This document shows, one piece after another, positions 16,160 through 25,574 of a stretch of DNA of 64,000 bases; the first letter of the stretch is position 1; each line of letters opens with the position of its first letter. A program made the position numbers and the translations under genes. The stretch comes from Nibribacter roseus. Its GTDB lineage: Bacteria > Bacteroidota > Bacteroidia > Cytophagales > Hymenobacteraceae. Under the pieces are notes generated by a model. It saw only the letters and a program-made list of their open reading frames with translations. It was not told the DNA's origin and ran no database searches. The DNA is taken from NCBI RefSeq assembly GCF_042662225.1, contig NZ_JBHSYQ010000003.1, positions 620,001-684,000 on the forward strand, written 5' to 3'.

Positions 16160-17507
16160 GAACTTTCGGTTTCAGGTGGTGCTGCGGGTGGCGCTGCTAG
16201 TGGTTTCTATTTTCCTTTTCTTCCGGCTCGATTTTAAGTCTCAGTACGTGGGCACCCAACTAGCGCTGGGTATTCTTATTGCCGTGCAAACTGTGTGGCT
16301 TATTGTTTTTATTGAACGCACTACCGAGCGGCTCATCAAATTCCTAAACACCATTAAGTATGATGATTTCTCTGAAAACTTCAGCAGCAGGGGCGAGGGC
16401 AAAATATTTGATGAACTCTACCAGCGTTACAACGAGGTAATCCGGAAGTTCAGAGATGTGCGTTCAGAGAAAGAAGCCACTGCCCAATATTTTCAGTCGG
16501 TGGTGCAGCATATAGGTATTGGCATTATCACTTTTAAAAAGAGCGGTGAAGTACAGTTAATTAATAACGCTGCTAAGCGGCTCATACAAGTGCCGAGCCT
16601 TTCGCGCGTAGACCACCTTTCTGCAGAAGCGCCGGAACTAGCCAAACAGTTACTGGCATTGCCGGCGGGGCAAAGTACAGTGATAAAGTTGTGGCAAGGC
16701 AAAGAACGCATTCCGGTGGCGCTGTACGTGGTGGACCTGGTGTTGCGAGGCGAAGATTTCCGGCTGGCCAGTATTCAGAACATTCAGCGGGAATTGGAAG
16801 AAAAGGAGATGGAGGCCTGGCAAAACCTGATCAGGGTGCTGACGCACGAGATCATGAATTCGGTAACGCCAATTTCCTCACTGGCCGGCAGCGTAGCCGC
16901 CGATGTACAAGATTACCTGGAGGCGCAGCCTGGGGAGCAGATTGTATTACAACGCGAGGAAACAGAAGACATGTGCATGGCGCTGCAAACCATTGAGAAA
17001 CGGAGCCAGGGCTTAGTGCGGTTTGTACATGATTTCCGCAGCATGGCCAGTGTGCCTACCCCTAAAAAGCAGCTGTTTGAAGTGCAGGAAATGTTCAGGC
17101 AATTGCAAATGCTGTTTCAGGAAGAGCTCTTGCAGGCCAACATCCTTTTCCTCATTGACTGCCGCCCCGAAGGGCTTAAGGTGCTGGCCGACCGTCAGCT
17201 GCTGGAGCAAGTCATGATCAACCTCATCCGGAATGCCATTCATGCCTTGGCCGACCAACCAAACAAAACGCTGCAGCTAGATGCTTTCTCTGACCCAGAC
17301 AGCAGGGTTGTAATTCAGGTGTCAGATAATGGCACGGGCATTGCCGAAGAAGCGCAGGAGCAGATTTTCCTGCCGTTTTATACTACCAAGGCCACTGGGT
17401 CTGGTATTGGGCTTAGTCTATCAAAGCAAATTGTGCGGGCGCACAAAGGCACCTTGACTGTAAGTTCTGAATTGGGCAAAGGCACTGCCTTCACGCTGCG
17501 TTTTTGA
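16149..17507 (+). CDS. NtrB/NtrY-like membrane histidine kinase
   Basis: 452 residues. Two membrane helices (about 9-27 and 37-55) with almost no periplasmic loop, a HAMP-like linker, a PAS domain (about 112-212), HisKA with the H-box VLTHEIMNSVTPISSL (His233), and a HATPase (LIRNAIHALAD, VSDNGTGI, GSGIGLSL). The HExxNSxTP form of the H-box is typical of NtrY-type kinases. It overlaps the sigma-54 regulator, so the two form a cognate pair. The short sensor loop suggests that it senses the membrane or a partner protein, possibly the state of the exporter it controls. Confidence 0.9.
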   Translation: MGFKNFRFQVVLRVALLVVSIFLFFRLDFKSQYVGTQLALGILIAVQTVWLIVFIERTTERLIKFLNTIKYDDFSENFSSRGEGKIFDELYQRYNEVIRKFRDVRSEKEATAQYFQSVVQHIGIGIITFKKSGEVQLINNAAKRLIQVPSLSRVDHLSAEAPELAKQLLALPAGQSTVIKLWQGKERIPVALYVVDLVLRGEDFRLASIQNIQRELEEKEMEAWQNLIRVLTHEIMNSVTPISSLAGSVAADVQDYLEAQPGEQIVLQREETEDMCMALQTIEKRSQGLVRFVHDFRSMASVPTPKKQLFEVQEMFRQLQMLFQEELLQANILFLIDCRPEGLKVLADRQLLEQVMINLIRNAIHALADQPNKTLQLDAFSDPDSRVVIQVSDNGTGIAEEAQEQIFLPFYTTKATGSGIGLSLSKQIVRAHKGTLTVSSELGKGTAFTLRF

Positions 17508-17546
17508 CCTGTTTTTGTTAAAATATGTTAAAAACAGAGGCGAAAC
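17500..17546 (+). terminator. 3'-end family hairpin (diverged) overlapping the kinase stop codon
   Basis: GTTTTTGACCTGTTTTTGTT / AACAGAGGCGAAAC. The TGA stop at 17505-17507 lies within the left arm. Confidence 0.45.
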
Positions 17547-17595
17547 GGGCAAAAATGCGACAAGGGCCTTACCTTAGAAAGGTAAATTGTTGCCC

Positions 17596-18870
17596 ATGCG
17601 CTTTTGTTCTTGCTTGCCTCTTCTACGGTTTTTCTTTCTTCTTTATGTTATAAGCCTTGTTTCAGGTAAGCAAACGCAGGCGCAAACAACTGGCTACGGT
17701 GGTGTTTCAGGAACCGTCATAGATGCGCAGACAGGGCAGCCGTTAGGGTTTGCTACGGTCTTTATTGCTCAAACCACATATGGAACCAATGCCGAAGAAA
17801 ACGGCACTTTCAAACTTCCCGCTTTGCCCGCCGGAAGCCATGAGCTGGTGGTGTCCTTTCTGGGGTATGAAACGTTAACGCATCATTTTAAAATTGAAGA
17901 CGGGCAGCAACTGCGGTTTCGGCTGCAGCTTACACCCAAGGCCAATGCCCTGCAGGAAGTGGTTATTAGGCCTGACACTAACTGGCGGCATAATTACGAG
18001 GTGTTTTTGAAAAGCTTTATTGGGCAAACCCCTAATGCCGCTCAAACCAAAATTATAAACCCAGAGGTACTGCACTTTAATTTTGATCCGCAGGCCAATG
18101 TTTTAACCGCCGATGCCTCTGAGCCATTGGTTATTGAGAGCAAAGCCCTAGGCTACCGGCTGCACTTCCTGTTAGAAACCTTTGAGGCAGATTTCAAGAG
18201 CAAACGGGTGTTTCATGCGGGATATCCGCGATATGAAGAATTGAAGTCCCGCAGTAAAGCACAGCGCAATCGTTGGGAAAAAGCACGCCTGAAAGCGTAT
18301 AATGGCTCACTCATGCACTTTGCAAGGGCACTGCGTGCACAGAGCCTGGAGCAGGAAGGTTTTAATGTGCGGCGTCTTCAGCGTTTACCTAACCCGCATA
18401 GGCCAGCGGAGGAGGATATTCAGAGAGGGCTCAAAACCTGGCGCGGAAAATCAAACACCATTGTCATTGGAGGTAATGGTGTGAAAGACGATAGCCTTCA
18501 ATATTGGCTCCGGATGTCCCGGCTGTCACGTACCGTAGAATACCTGCACAAAGACCCTGTGCCCTATGATCAATTGGTGCAGCCAGATTCAGTCACAAAC
18601 ATGCTGCGGCTTCAGTTTTCTGATTTTTTAAATGTGGTGTATGTGCATGAGTTTGAAGAAGAGGCTTTCCTGCGCCAACAACCTTTTAGTAAGCCGCGCG
18701 ATCCTACCTACCAGACTTCTGTGCTGGGTCTTACCCAGCCCTATACCTTTCTTGACCCTAGCGGCATGATTGTAGACCCAAACTCACACTTAGTAGAAGG
18801 CTACTGGGCATGGGAAAAACTTGCCGAAATGCTACCGCTAGACTACCAGCCACCTTTGTCTGAAAAATAA
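17596..18870 (+). CDS. secreted protein with a carboxypeptidase-regulatory-like domain
   Basis: 424 residues from the ATG at 17596; upstream TTG codons are less likely. Signal peptide with hydrophobic core LLRFFFLLYVISLV, cleavage probably after TQAQ. Residues 35-115 form a CarboxypepD_reg-like beta-sandwich: GTVIDAQTGQPLGFATVFI, then a YGTNAEENGTFKLPALPAGS turn and VSFLGYET. The remaining 300 residues have no motif I can name. The type is common in Bacteroidetes as periplasmic or surface proteins, often linked to outer-membrane transport or envelope upkeep. It follows the sigma-54 kinase after a hairpin, so co-transcription is uncertain. Confidence 0.75.
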   Translation: MRFCSCLPLLRFFFLLYVISLVSGKQTQAQTTGYGGVSGTVIDAQTGQPLGFATVFIAQTTYGTNAEENGTFKLPALPAGSHELVVSFLGYETLTHHFKIEDGQQLRFRLQLTPKANALQEVVIRPDTNWRHNYEVFLKSFIGQTPNAAQTKIINPEVLHFNFDPQANVLTADASEPLVIESKALGYRLHFLLETFEADFKSKRVFHAGYPRYEELKSRSKAQRNRWEKARLKAYNGSLMHFARALRAQSLEQEGFNVRRLQRLPNPHRPAEEDIQRGLKTWRGKSNTIVIGGNGVKDDSLQYWLRMSRLSRTVEYLHKDPVPYDQLVQPDSVTNMLRLQFSDFLNVVYVHEFEEEAFLRQQPFSKPRDPTYQTSVLGLTQPYTFLDPSGMIVDPNSHLVEGYWAWEKLAEMLPLDYQPPLSEK

Positions 18871-19428
18871 GTATGTATCATCAATCTGATAGATTGCTTT
18901 GTGATCTATGCTTGCAAATACTTCTTCACCTACTCTATAGCCAATCAGACTGGACAAATAAAATTTATGGGAATAGTAAATCACTATCCCATACTCCAGA
19001 CACCTTTGGTGTTGTGGTAGCGCCTCCTGATCTCTTATAATACATTCTGTAAAAGCAGCTCCTATAAGAGTTTTCTATTAAAAAATATCCTTATTCAGCT
19101 GCCTATTTTAAGTGGCATGATGCTGCTGGTAAAGAATAGATATATTAACAGAAGGTTAAGTTATTGTCTATCAGCTAATATATTTTCTATATTTTATAAG
19201 GAACTGAATAAAGAAAAATGTAATTTGTGCTGATTTGATTCCAGTCTGTTAGGAATCTGCCTGCTCAAGGCACACCCAAAAAAGAACAGATATAGGCGAT
19301 AAATAGGGTTGGTGTTCTTTAATATTTGATTGATTATAAATAAGTTATTGAATATTTTATTTTGAATAGGAAAAGTAGGTTGGCTTGTTCCACACAAGCT
19401 TTCTGCTGTTCCATAACTTTTATTGCCT
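18871..19428. other. AT-rich intergenic region, no gene supported
   Basis: 558 bp with short open frames only (one at 19194-19445 minus lacks any protein signature). A weak inverted repeat CTCTTATA...TATAAGAG lies at 19032-19070. It must contain the promoter of the DUF3857 cluster, but no site stands out. Confidence 0.5.
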
Positions 19429-21399
19429 ATGCTATTTTCTACCACCCCTCTGTTTAAGTCAGTGTTGTTGCTGACGTTCTCCTTGCTATGCTTTACCGCA
19501 CAAGGGCAAGATGCTCCGGTGAAGTACGGAAAAGTGTCAGACGAAGAAGTAAAGATGAAAGTCTATGCTCCTGACACTAGTGCCGCTGCCGTTATTTTGG
19601 TAGACTACGGCCGTTCTTATTTTACCTATACCAATGATTTTAAGCTCGTGTATGAGCGGGTTATGCGCATTAAAATCCTGAAAAAAGGAGGCTATGACTG
19701 GGCTAACGTGGAGGTGCCCTATTATTATAGTAATTCTGATAATAAAGAATTTGTCTCCGGCATAAAGGCTACCACTTACAATTGGGAAGGCGGTAAGGTA
19801 GAAAAAGTAAAAATGGAAAATAAAGCCATTTTTGAAGAGAAGAAGAGCGATAACTGGTATATGAAGAAGTTTACGCTGCCAGCTGTAAAAGAGGGATCCG
19901 TCTTGGATATCACCTATACCGTTACCTCAGATTTCTTCATGAACTTCCAAGACTGGACATTTCAGCACTCCATTCCGGTGGCGCACAGTGAATACAGAGC
20001 CTCTTTCCCAGAGTTCTTTGACTACAAGCATTATTCCCAAGGGTATGAGCGTATGAAAATAAGTGAGTCAAAGGCAGGCAATATGGCAGGGGTAAGTGCT
20101 TCTACTCAAGAGTATAGGTGGGTAATGGAGAATGTGCCTGCCATTACCTCTGAAGCTTATATTACCACCATCAATGATTATGTGTCCAGAATAGAATTTG
20201 AGTTAGAGTGGATTCGATTTCCAGGGCAGATACATAGACGAATGTCGCCTACCTGGGGTGGGTTGACCAAGGGTTTAATGGAAGAAGAAAACTTTGGCGG
20301 GCAGTTAAGCAAAACCGGGTTCTTCAAAAAAGAAGTGGCTGCCTTTGAAACCATTAAAGATACCTTAGAGCGGGTAAACACCATCTACAATTTTGTAAAA
20401 GACAATGTGAAGTGGAATGAGCGAGGGGGCGTTGTTACCTCCAGCAATCTGCGTAAGATATTTGAAGGTAAAACAGGTAGTGCCGCTGACATCAACTTGC
20501 TGCTGGTGGCGTTGCTCAGAGATGCCGGATTAGAAGCGAATCCGGTGATCATCAGTACCCGAGAGCATGGCCGTATTCCGCAGCACTCTCCTTTGTTGAG
20601 CAAATTCAACTATGTGGTAGGCTACATGCAAATAGGCGGCAAAGACGTTTTGTTAGACGCTACAGACCCCATGCGGCCAATGGGCTTATTGCCTAAGCGC
20701 TGCATGAACGGCCAGGGCTGGTTGGTAACCAAAGAGGGAGGGGCATGGGTGCCCTTGTTATCTGAGGACAGAACCACAGAACTGGTAAACGCTGATTTGC
20801 AGGTGTTGCCTTCCGGTAGAATGACAGGAAAAGTCACTACTTCTACCAATGGCATTTGGGCGCTTAACTGGAGGCACAGTGTGCTGGCAGACGGTGAGGA
20901 GAAGTTTATGAAGACGCTGGTAAATAACCAGAACCAGCTAGAGCGGAAGAAACCTGTTTTTGAAAACCTGAAAGAGATCAACAAACCGTTCGGGCTGCAG
21001 TATGAGGTAGCTAGTACAGGAGATGAAGAGGCAAAAGAAATCATTTATCTGAACCCAATGCTTCTAAAAGGAGCCAAGGAAAATCCTTTTAAACAGATCG
21101 CCCGCAAATATCCGGTTGACTTTGGGCATGGCTCAGAAGAAGTGTACATGTGCAGCTTTACTATTCCAGACGGGTATATGGTGGAAGAAATGCCTAAAAG
21201 CATTGTGGTAGCCCTGCCCGAAAACGGAGGCAAATTCACCTACATGCTGCAGGCAAACGGAAACAAGATACAGGTGCTGAGCAAACTCACCATCTCCAAG
21301 CCTATCTTCTATGCCAATGAGTACGAGTACCTGAAGCAGTTCTACACCCAGGTAGTGGCTAAGCACGCCGAGCAAATTGTGTTGAGAAAGAAAGGGTAA
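19429..21399 (+). CDS. DUF3857/transglutaminase-fold protein, paralogue 1 (no catalytic Cys)
   Basis: 656 residues from the ATG at 19429. Signal peptide (LLTFSLLCFTAQGQ), then a DUF3857 domain (about 55-230) and a transglutaminase-like domain (about 290-400). At the catalytic position, where paralogue 2 has GDCKA, this protein reads GSAADINLLL, so Cys is Ala (about residue 352) and it is probably not an active enzyme. The C-terminus YEYLKQFYTQVVAKHAEQI is shared with paralogues 3-5. It is exported to the periplasm or outer membrane and its role is unknown. It is first of five tandem paralogues and 30 bases before the next. Confidence 0.88.
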   Translation: MLFSTTPLFKSVLLLTFSLLCFTAQGQDAPVKYGKVSDEEVKMKVYAPDTSAAAVILVDYGRSYFTYTNDFKLVYERVMRIKILKKGGYDWANVEVPYYYSNSDNKEFVSGIKATTYNWEGGKVEKVKMENKAIFEEKKSDNWYMKKFTLPAVKEGSVLDITYTVTSDFFMNFQDWTFQHSIPVAHSEYRASFPEFFDYKHYSQGYERMKISESKAGNMAGVSASTQEYRWVMENVPAITSEAYITTINDYVSRIEFELEWIRFPGQIHRRMSPTWGGLTKGLMEEENFGGQLSKTGFFKKEVAAFETIKDTLERVNTIYNFVKDNVKWNERGGVVTSSNLRKIFEGKTGSAADINLLLVALLRDAGLEANPVIISTREHGRIPQHSPLLSKFNYVVGYMQIGGKDVLLDATDPMRPMGLLPKRCMNGQGWLVTKEGGAWVPLLSEDRTTELVNADLQVLPSGRMTGKVTTSTNGIWALNWRHSVLADGEEKFMKTLVNNQNQLERKKPVFENLKEINKPFGLQYEVASTGDEEAKEIIYLNPMLLKGAKENPFKQIARKYPVDFGHGSEEVYMCSFTIPDGYMVEEMPKSIVVALPENGGKFTYMLQANGNKIQVLSKLTISKPIFYANEYEYLKQFYTQVVAKHAEQIVLRKKG

Positions 21400-21429
21400 T
21401 TGAGTTTTTAGCTTATTTTTTACAAAACC

Positions 21430-23343
21430 ATGAAAAACTGGATATCAGCACTCATGTTGGCCTGTGTGGCTAGTGTGGGTGCCTGGGCCGGAGGCGGGCC
21501 AGAATACTCAGCCCTCACTATCAAATCAGCCCTTTCTAAAGGAGCAGATGCCGTCATTCGCCAGGAAGAGGTGCAGTTTACGGTACTCTCTGCCAAATCA
21601 GCAACCGAGAAGGTACGTCAGGTCGTTACGGTTCTGAATGCTGACGGGAAAGAACATGCCACCTTGGTGGTGCACTATGATAAACTCAACAAGGTAGACT
21701 ACATCAGGGGCACCGTTTATGACATGACGGGTAAAAAGGTGCGCAGCATCAAGAACTCAGACATAAGAGACTACAGCGCCAACGGCGATGGAACGCTCTA
21801 CGGTGACAACCGAGTAAAGGTAGTAGAGCCTACTCACTCTACGTACCCGTACACAATAGAGTATGAGTACCAGACTACCTCGTCTAACCTGCTGTTTTAC
21901 ACCACTTGGGCGCCCATAAGCGGCAAGAAAGTATCTTTAGAAAAAGCCTCTTTCACAGTACAGATGCCCGCTGGAATAGATTTAAGATATCATGAGCAGC
22001 AGCTGCCGGAAAAAGCAAGCATCAGTGAGGTAAACAGCAAAAAAACATATTCCTGGCAACTCAAGAATGTGGTGCCAATAGAGACGGAACAGTACGGGCC
22101 GCCTTTTTATGAACTAATACCCATGGTACGCACGGCGCCAACCACTTTTGAAGTAGAGGGTTTTGCCGGTAGCATGGAGTCTTGGAAGGCCCTAGGCGAA
22201 TGGCAGAACAAGCTTAACGCGGGTCGTAGTCAGTTGCCAGACGCCACCAAGCAGCAAGTTTTAACACTGACGCAGGGGCTTGCCACGCCTGAAGAAAAGA
22301 TAAAAGCGGTTTACCAGTTCATGCAGAACAGAACCCGCTATGTTTCTATACAATTAGGTATTGGGGGTTGGCAGCCTTTTGAGGCCTCTATGGTAGATAG
22401 CAAAGGCTACGGCGACTGCAAAGCTCTGAGTAATTACACAAAGGCTTTACTAGAGGTGGCGGGCATTCAGAGCCATTACGCCATTATATATGGTGGAGAT
22501 GATAACCGGCCAGTGATCAAAGACTTCCCTAGCAGTCAATTCAACCACGTGGTGCTTTGCGTGCCTACTCCCAAAGACACTATCTGGCTGGAGTGCACCA
22601 ATCAAATGGCAGATGCAGGCTACACCGGCTCCTTCACCGGCGACCGTTACTCTTTGCTCGTTACTCCTGAGGGAGGTAAGCTGGTGTCAACTCCTAAGTT
22701 CACGGCGCAGGACAATACTCAAAAAAGGTTGGTGAAGGTGAAGTTAAACTCCCAAGGGGGCGGTGTAGGAGAAGCAGTGACGGTTTTCACAGGTCGCCAG
22801 CATGAAGACAGAACCGAAGTACTGAACAGGCTGAAGCCTGACGAGCAGCTAAAGTGGTTGTACAAAGCAACGGATATTCCTTCTTTTGAGATCAAAAAAT
22901 TCACTCTTGAGAAAGTAAAAGGAGTGCCGCAGGTAAATGAGAACCTGCAGTTAGAGCTGCCTCGGGTGGCCTCAGTGAGCGGAAGGCGCATGTTTATCAC
23001 GCCTAACCTCATGAACCGCCGCCAAAGCGTGCCGCTCACCACTGAAACCCGCAAGCATGATGTGGTGCTCACCTACCCTTACTATGACGTAGACAGCGTT
23101 GAATTTGAAATACCGGCAGGTTTCAAGCCTGAAAGCGTACCGCAGCCGGTTAAAATTTCTTCGGTTTTTGGAGAGTATGAGGCTAAAGTAAACATGAAAG
23201 ACGGCAAGTTAGTGTACCAGCGCCAGCTGACTATGCACAAAGGCCGTTTCGCCCCAGACAGATATGCCGAGTTGGTGGAGTTCCTGAAGAAAGTTTCCAG
23301 AGCTGATCAGCAACAAGTAGTATTAGCGGCTGATTCTATATAG
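21430..23343 (+). CDS. DUF3857/transglutaminase-like protein, paralogue 2 (catalytic Cys present)
   Basis: 637 residues. Signal peptide at 1-20 (LMLACVASVGAWAGG), DUF3857 domain (about 45-210), transglutaminase domain (about 270-400) with Cys330 in GYGDCKALSNY, His373 in SQFNHVVL and an acidic partner near WLECTNQ. It is the only one of the five with an intact Cys-His pair, so it could be a peptidase or cross-linking enzyme. Its C-terminus differs from the others (FAPDRYAELVEFL). It follows paralogue 1 by 30 bases and ends before a clear family terminator. A functional pair of active and inactive copies is possible but unproven. Confidence 0.88.
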   Translation: MKNWISALMLACVASVGAWAGGGPEYSALTIKSALSKGADAVIRQEEVQFTVLSAKSATEKVRQVVTVLNADGKEHATLVVHYDKLNKVDYIRGTVYDMTGKKVRSIKNSDIRDYSANGDGTLYGDNRVKVVEPTHSTYPYTIEYEYQTTSSNLLFYTTWAPISGKKVSLEKASFTVQMPAGIDLRYHEQQLPEKASISEVNSKKTYSWQLKNVVPIETEQYGPPFYELIPMVRTAPTTFEVEGFAGSMESWKALGEWQNKLNAGRSQLPDATKQQVLTLTQGLATPEEKIKAVYQFMQNRTRYVSIQLGIGGWQPFEASMVDSKGYGDCKALSNYTKALLEVAGIQSHYAIIYGGDDNRPVIKDFPSSQFNHVVLCVPTPKDTIWLECTNQMADAGYTGSFTGDRYSLLVTPEGGKLVSTPKFTAQDNTQKRLVKVKLNSQGGGVGEAVTVFTGRQHEDRTEVLNRLKPDEQLKWLYKATDIPSFEIKKFTLEKVKGVPQVNENLQLELPRVASVSGRRMFITPNLMNRRQSVPLTTETRKHDVVLTYPYYDVDSVEFEIPAGFKPESVPQPVKISSVFGEYEAKVNMKDGKLVYQRQLTMHKGRFAPDRYAELVEFLKKVSRADQQQVVLAADSI

Positions 23344-23349
23344 GCACTC

Positions 23350-23385
23350 CTTTTGGGGCCGGTTTTTTAAAATCGGCCCCAAAAC
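23350..23385 (+). terminator. 3'-end family hairpin after DUF3857 paralogue 2
   Basis: CTTTTGGGGCCGGTTTT / AAAATCGGCCCCAAAACG, seven bases after the stop. It splits the five-gene array into 2 + 3. Confidence 0.75.
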
Positions 23386-23455
23386 GTTTAATACGGCAGC
23401 TGGTGCTAAAGTCAGCTGGTATATTTTATTTACCCCCATTAAAAATTTCTTGAAC

Positions 23456-25474
23456 ATGCTTAAAGTGATGAAGAATTGGGTTGCCTTGGTGCTGCTGCTA
23501 GCCGGAATGCCAATAGCCGGTTGGTGCGGGCAAGATCCCTTAAAATTGGGGCAGGTAACTATTGATGAGCTAAAGATGAAGGTGTATGAGAAGGACTCTA
23601 CGGCAGCTGCCGTGGTGCTCTATGATTACGGTGAGTCTGCATTTGAATTCACCAAAGGTACTCAGGTGGTCTTTAAGCGCACTACCCGCATCAAGATATT
23701 AAAGAAAAATGGGTTAGATCAGGCAGATATTTTTATTCCTTTTTACCAAAAAGACTTTCAGAACAGAGAAGAGGTGAAAGACGTGAAAGGCTTTACCTAC
23801 AATTTGGAGAACGGTAAGGTGGTAAAGGTAAAACTAGATGAGAAATCTATTTTTGAGGAAAAACAAGACGCGAACTGGCACCAGAAAAAGCTGACTATGC
23901 CTAACGCCAAAGTAGGTTCTGTCATTGAAATATCTTATACCATCAAGTCTGATTTTATTGAGAACCTGCGCGAGTGGGAGTTCCAGAATACCATACCAGT
24001 AATGTGGAGTGAGTATCGTGTAGAAATGGTGCCTTTCTTTGAGTACACCCACTTGTTGAGCGGTTTTAATTCTTTTCATATAAAAGATGCACAGGTGCTG
24101 CACCAAACCAAAGGGATTACTTATGAAGAAAAGGTTGGCTATCAAACCGTGCAGCAGCGGAGCTCCATGAGTATGCAAATTCTGCAGTACCGCTTTGTTA
24201 TGAAAGATCTGCCCGCTTTTACAGAAGAGCCCTATCTCACCAGCATAGACGATTATAAGTCTAAAATGGAGTTTATGCTCACCAAAATACAATACCCAAA
24301 CCAAGAACCCAGGTACATGGCCAGTAATTGGGATGGTTTTGCCAAAGAATTACTGAAAGAAGAAAACTTTGGAGGGCAGCTAGTAAGCTCAAATTTCACT
24401 AAAAAGATAGCCGAAGAACTGAATGTGGCCTCTGCTGACTCACTTGCTAAAGTAAAGAAGGTGTTGGCGTATGTGCAGAAGCAAATGAGTTGGGATGGAA
24501 AGAACCGGGTATACTCAGAGAACATCAAAAAAGCACATGATAGCCGCAAGGGCTCCTCTGCAGATATCAATTTGCTGCTTACGGCCCTACTGCGTGAGGT
24601 TGGCATTGAGGCAAGCCCCATGTTGATAAGTACCCGGCAACATGGCAAGCCGGTTACAGAAATGCCCATGCTCAGCAAGTTTAATTATGTGGTGGCGCAT
24701 GTAAAAATTGGCAAAAATACGTACCTGTTAGATGCTACTGAGCCAGACGTGCCGTTTGGTATGTTGCCTTTCCGCTGCCTCAACGGGAAGGGTTGGGTGG
24801 CTGAACTGCCATCGGGCAGGTGGGTGCCTATCAAAAACAGCGAGCGGAACGTGCAGATGGTATCAGCTGATTTGCAAATTATGCCTACCGGTGAAGTAGT
24901 GGGTACCATGGAAGAAACCTTTCAGGGGATTTCAGCGCTGCGTGCCCGGTCTTATATCAGAACCAAAGGGCAGGAAGAGTTTATAAAGAACTTCTCAGAC
25001 AAAGGGCAGGAGTGGGTGCGGCAAGAGGTGAAAATCCAGAACATGGAGAAACTGCAGGAGCCGCTTAAAACGCAGTACAAACTCACCAAGGCCGGGGACC
25101 TGCAGCCTGTTCAGCTATTATATGTAACACCTATGTTGAACCATGCCGAAACAGAGAATCCCTTCAAAATAGCTGAGCGGCTTTACCCAATTGACTTCGC
25201 CACGCCAAGTGATGAGGTGTATGTGTTCACTTTCACCATACCAGAGGGATATGAGGTGGAAGAACTGCCACAGGGTAAGAATCTGTCTCTGCCTAATAAT
25301 ACGGCACGGTTTATCTACGCTGCCCAGATTGTAAATGGCAAGCTTCAGGTCATGAGCCGGCTTAACATCAACAAGGAAGTGTTTGGCCCGGAAGAATACG
25401 CGAACCTACGTGAGCTGTACAATCAACTGGTAGCCAAGCACGCAGAAAAAATTGTGCTCCGGAAGAAATCATAG
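23456..25474 (+). CDS. DUF3857/transglutaminase-fold protein, paralogue 3 (no catalytic Cys)
   Basis: 672 residues from the ATG at 23456 (a TTG at 23450 is the alternative). Signal peptide (WVALVLLLAGMPIAGWC); the Cys just before QDPLK could make it a lipoprotein, though the lipobox AGWC is atypical. DUF3857 domain, then a transglutaminase-like domain with GSSADINLLL where the Cys motif should be (Cys to Ser). The motif STRQHG and the C-terminal EEYANLRELYNQLVAKHAEK match paralogues 4 and 5. It is the closest relative of paralogue 4, so recent duplication is likely. Confidence 0.87.
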   Translation: MLKVMKNWVALVLLLAGMPIAGWCGQDPLKLGQVTIDELKMKVYEKDSTAAAVVLYDYGESAFEFTKGTQVVFKRTTRIKILKKNGLDQADIFIPFYQKDFQNREEVKDVKGFTYNLENGKVVKVKLDEKSIFEEKQDANWHQKKLTMPNAKVGSVIEISYTIKSDFIENLREWEFQNTIPVMWSEYRVEMVPFFEYTHLLSGFNSFHIKDAQVLHQTKGITYEEKVGYQTVQQRSSMSMQILQYRFVMKDLPAFTEEPYLTSIDDYKSKMEFMLTKIQYPNQEPRYMASNWDGFAKELLKEENFGGQLVSSNFTKKIAEELNVASADSLAKVKKVLAYVQKQMSWDGKNRVYSENIKKAHDSRKGSSADINLLLTALLREVGIEASPMLISTRQHGKPVTEMPMLSKFNYVVAHVKIGKNTYLLDATEPDVPFGMLPFRCLNGKGWVAELPSGRWVPIKNSERNVQMVSADLQIMPTGEVVGTMEETFQGISALRARSYIRTKGQEEFIKNFSDKGQEWVRQEVKIQNMEKLQEPLKTQYKLTKAGDLQPVQLLYVTPMLNHAETENPFKIAERLYPIDFATPSDEVYVFTFTIPEGYEVEELPQGKNLSLPNNTARFIYAAQIVNGKLQVMSRLNINKEVFGPEEYANLRELYNQLVAKHAEKIVLRKKS

Positions 25475-25506
25475 GTCTTCTTAAGTTAAGATTGATTGTT
25501 GAAATT

Positions 25507-25552
25507 AAATGAATTGCTCTCTTTTGCCTTTGCCAGGGGGAGCAATTCATTT
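25507..25552. repeat. inverted repeat between DUF3857 paralogues 3 and 4
   Basis: AAATGAATTGCTC (25507-25519) is the exact reverse complement of GAGCAATTCATTT (25540-25552). The loop is 20 bases. It may be a terminator or attenuator between the two genes. Confidence 0.6.
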
Positions 25553-25574
25553 TAAATTAAATTCACTCAGTACA

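Noticed and set aside
19194..19445. 83-codon minus-strand frame before the DUF3857 array
   Set aside because: AT-rich, no signal or domain, overlaps the start of a well-supported gene on the other strand.
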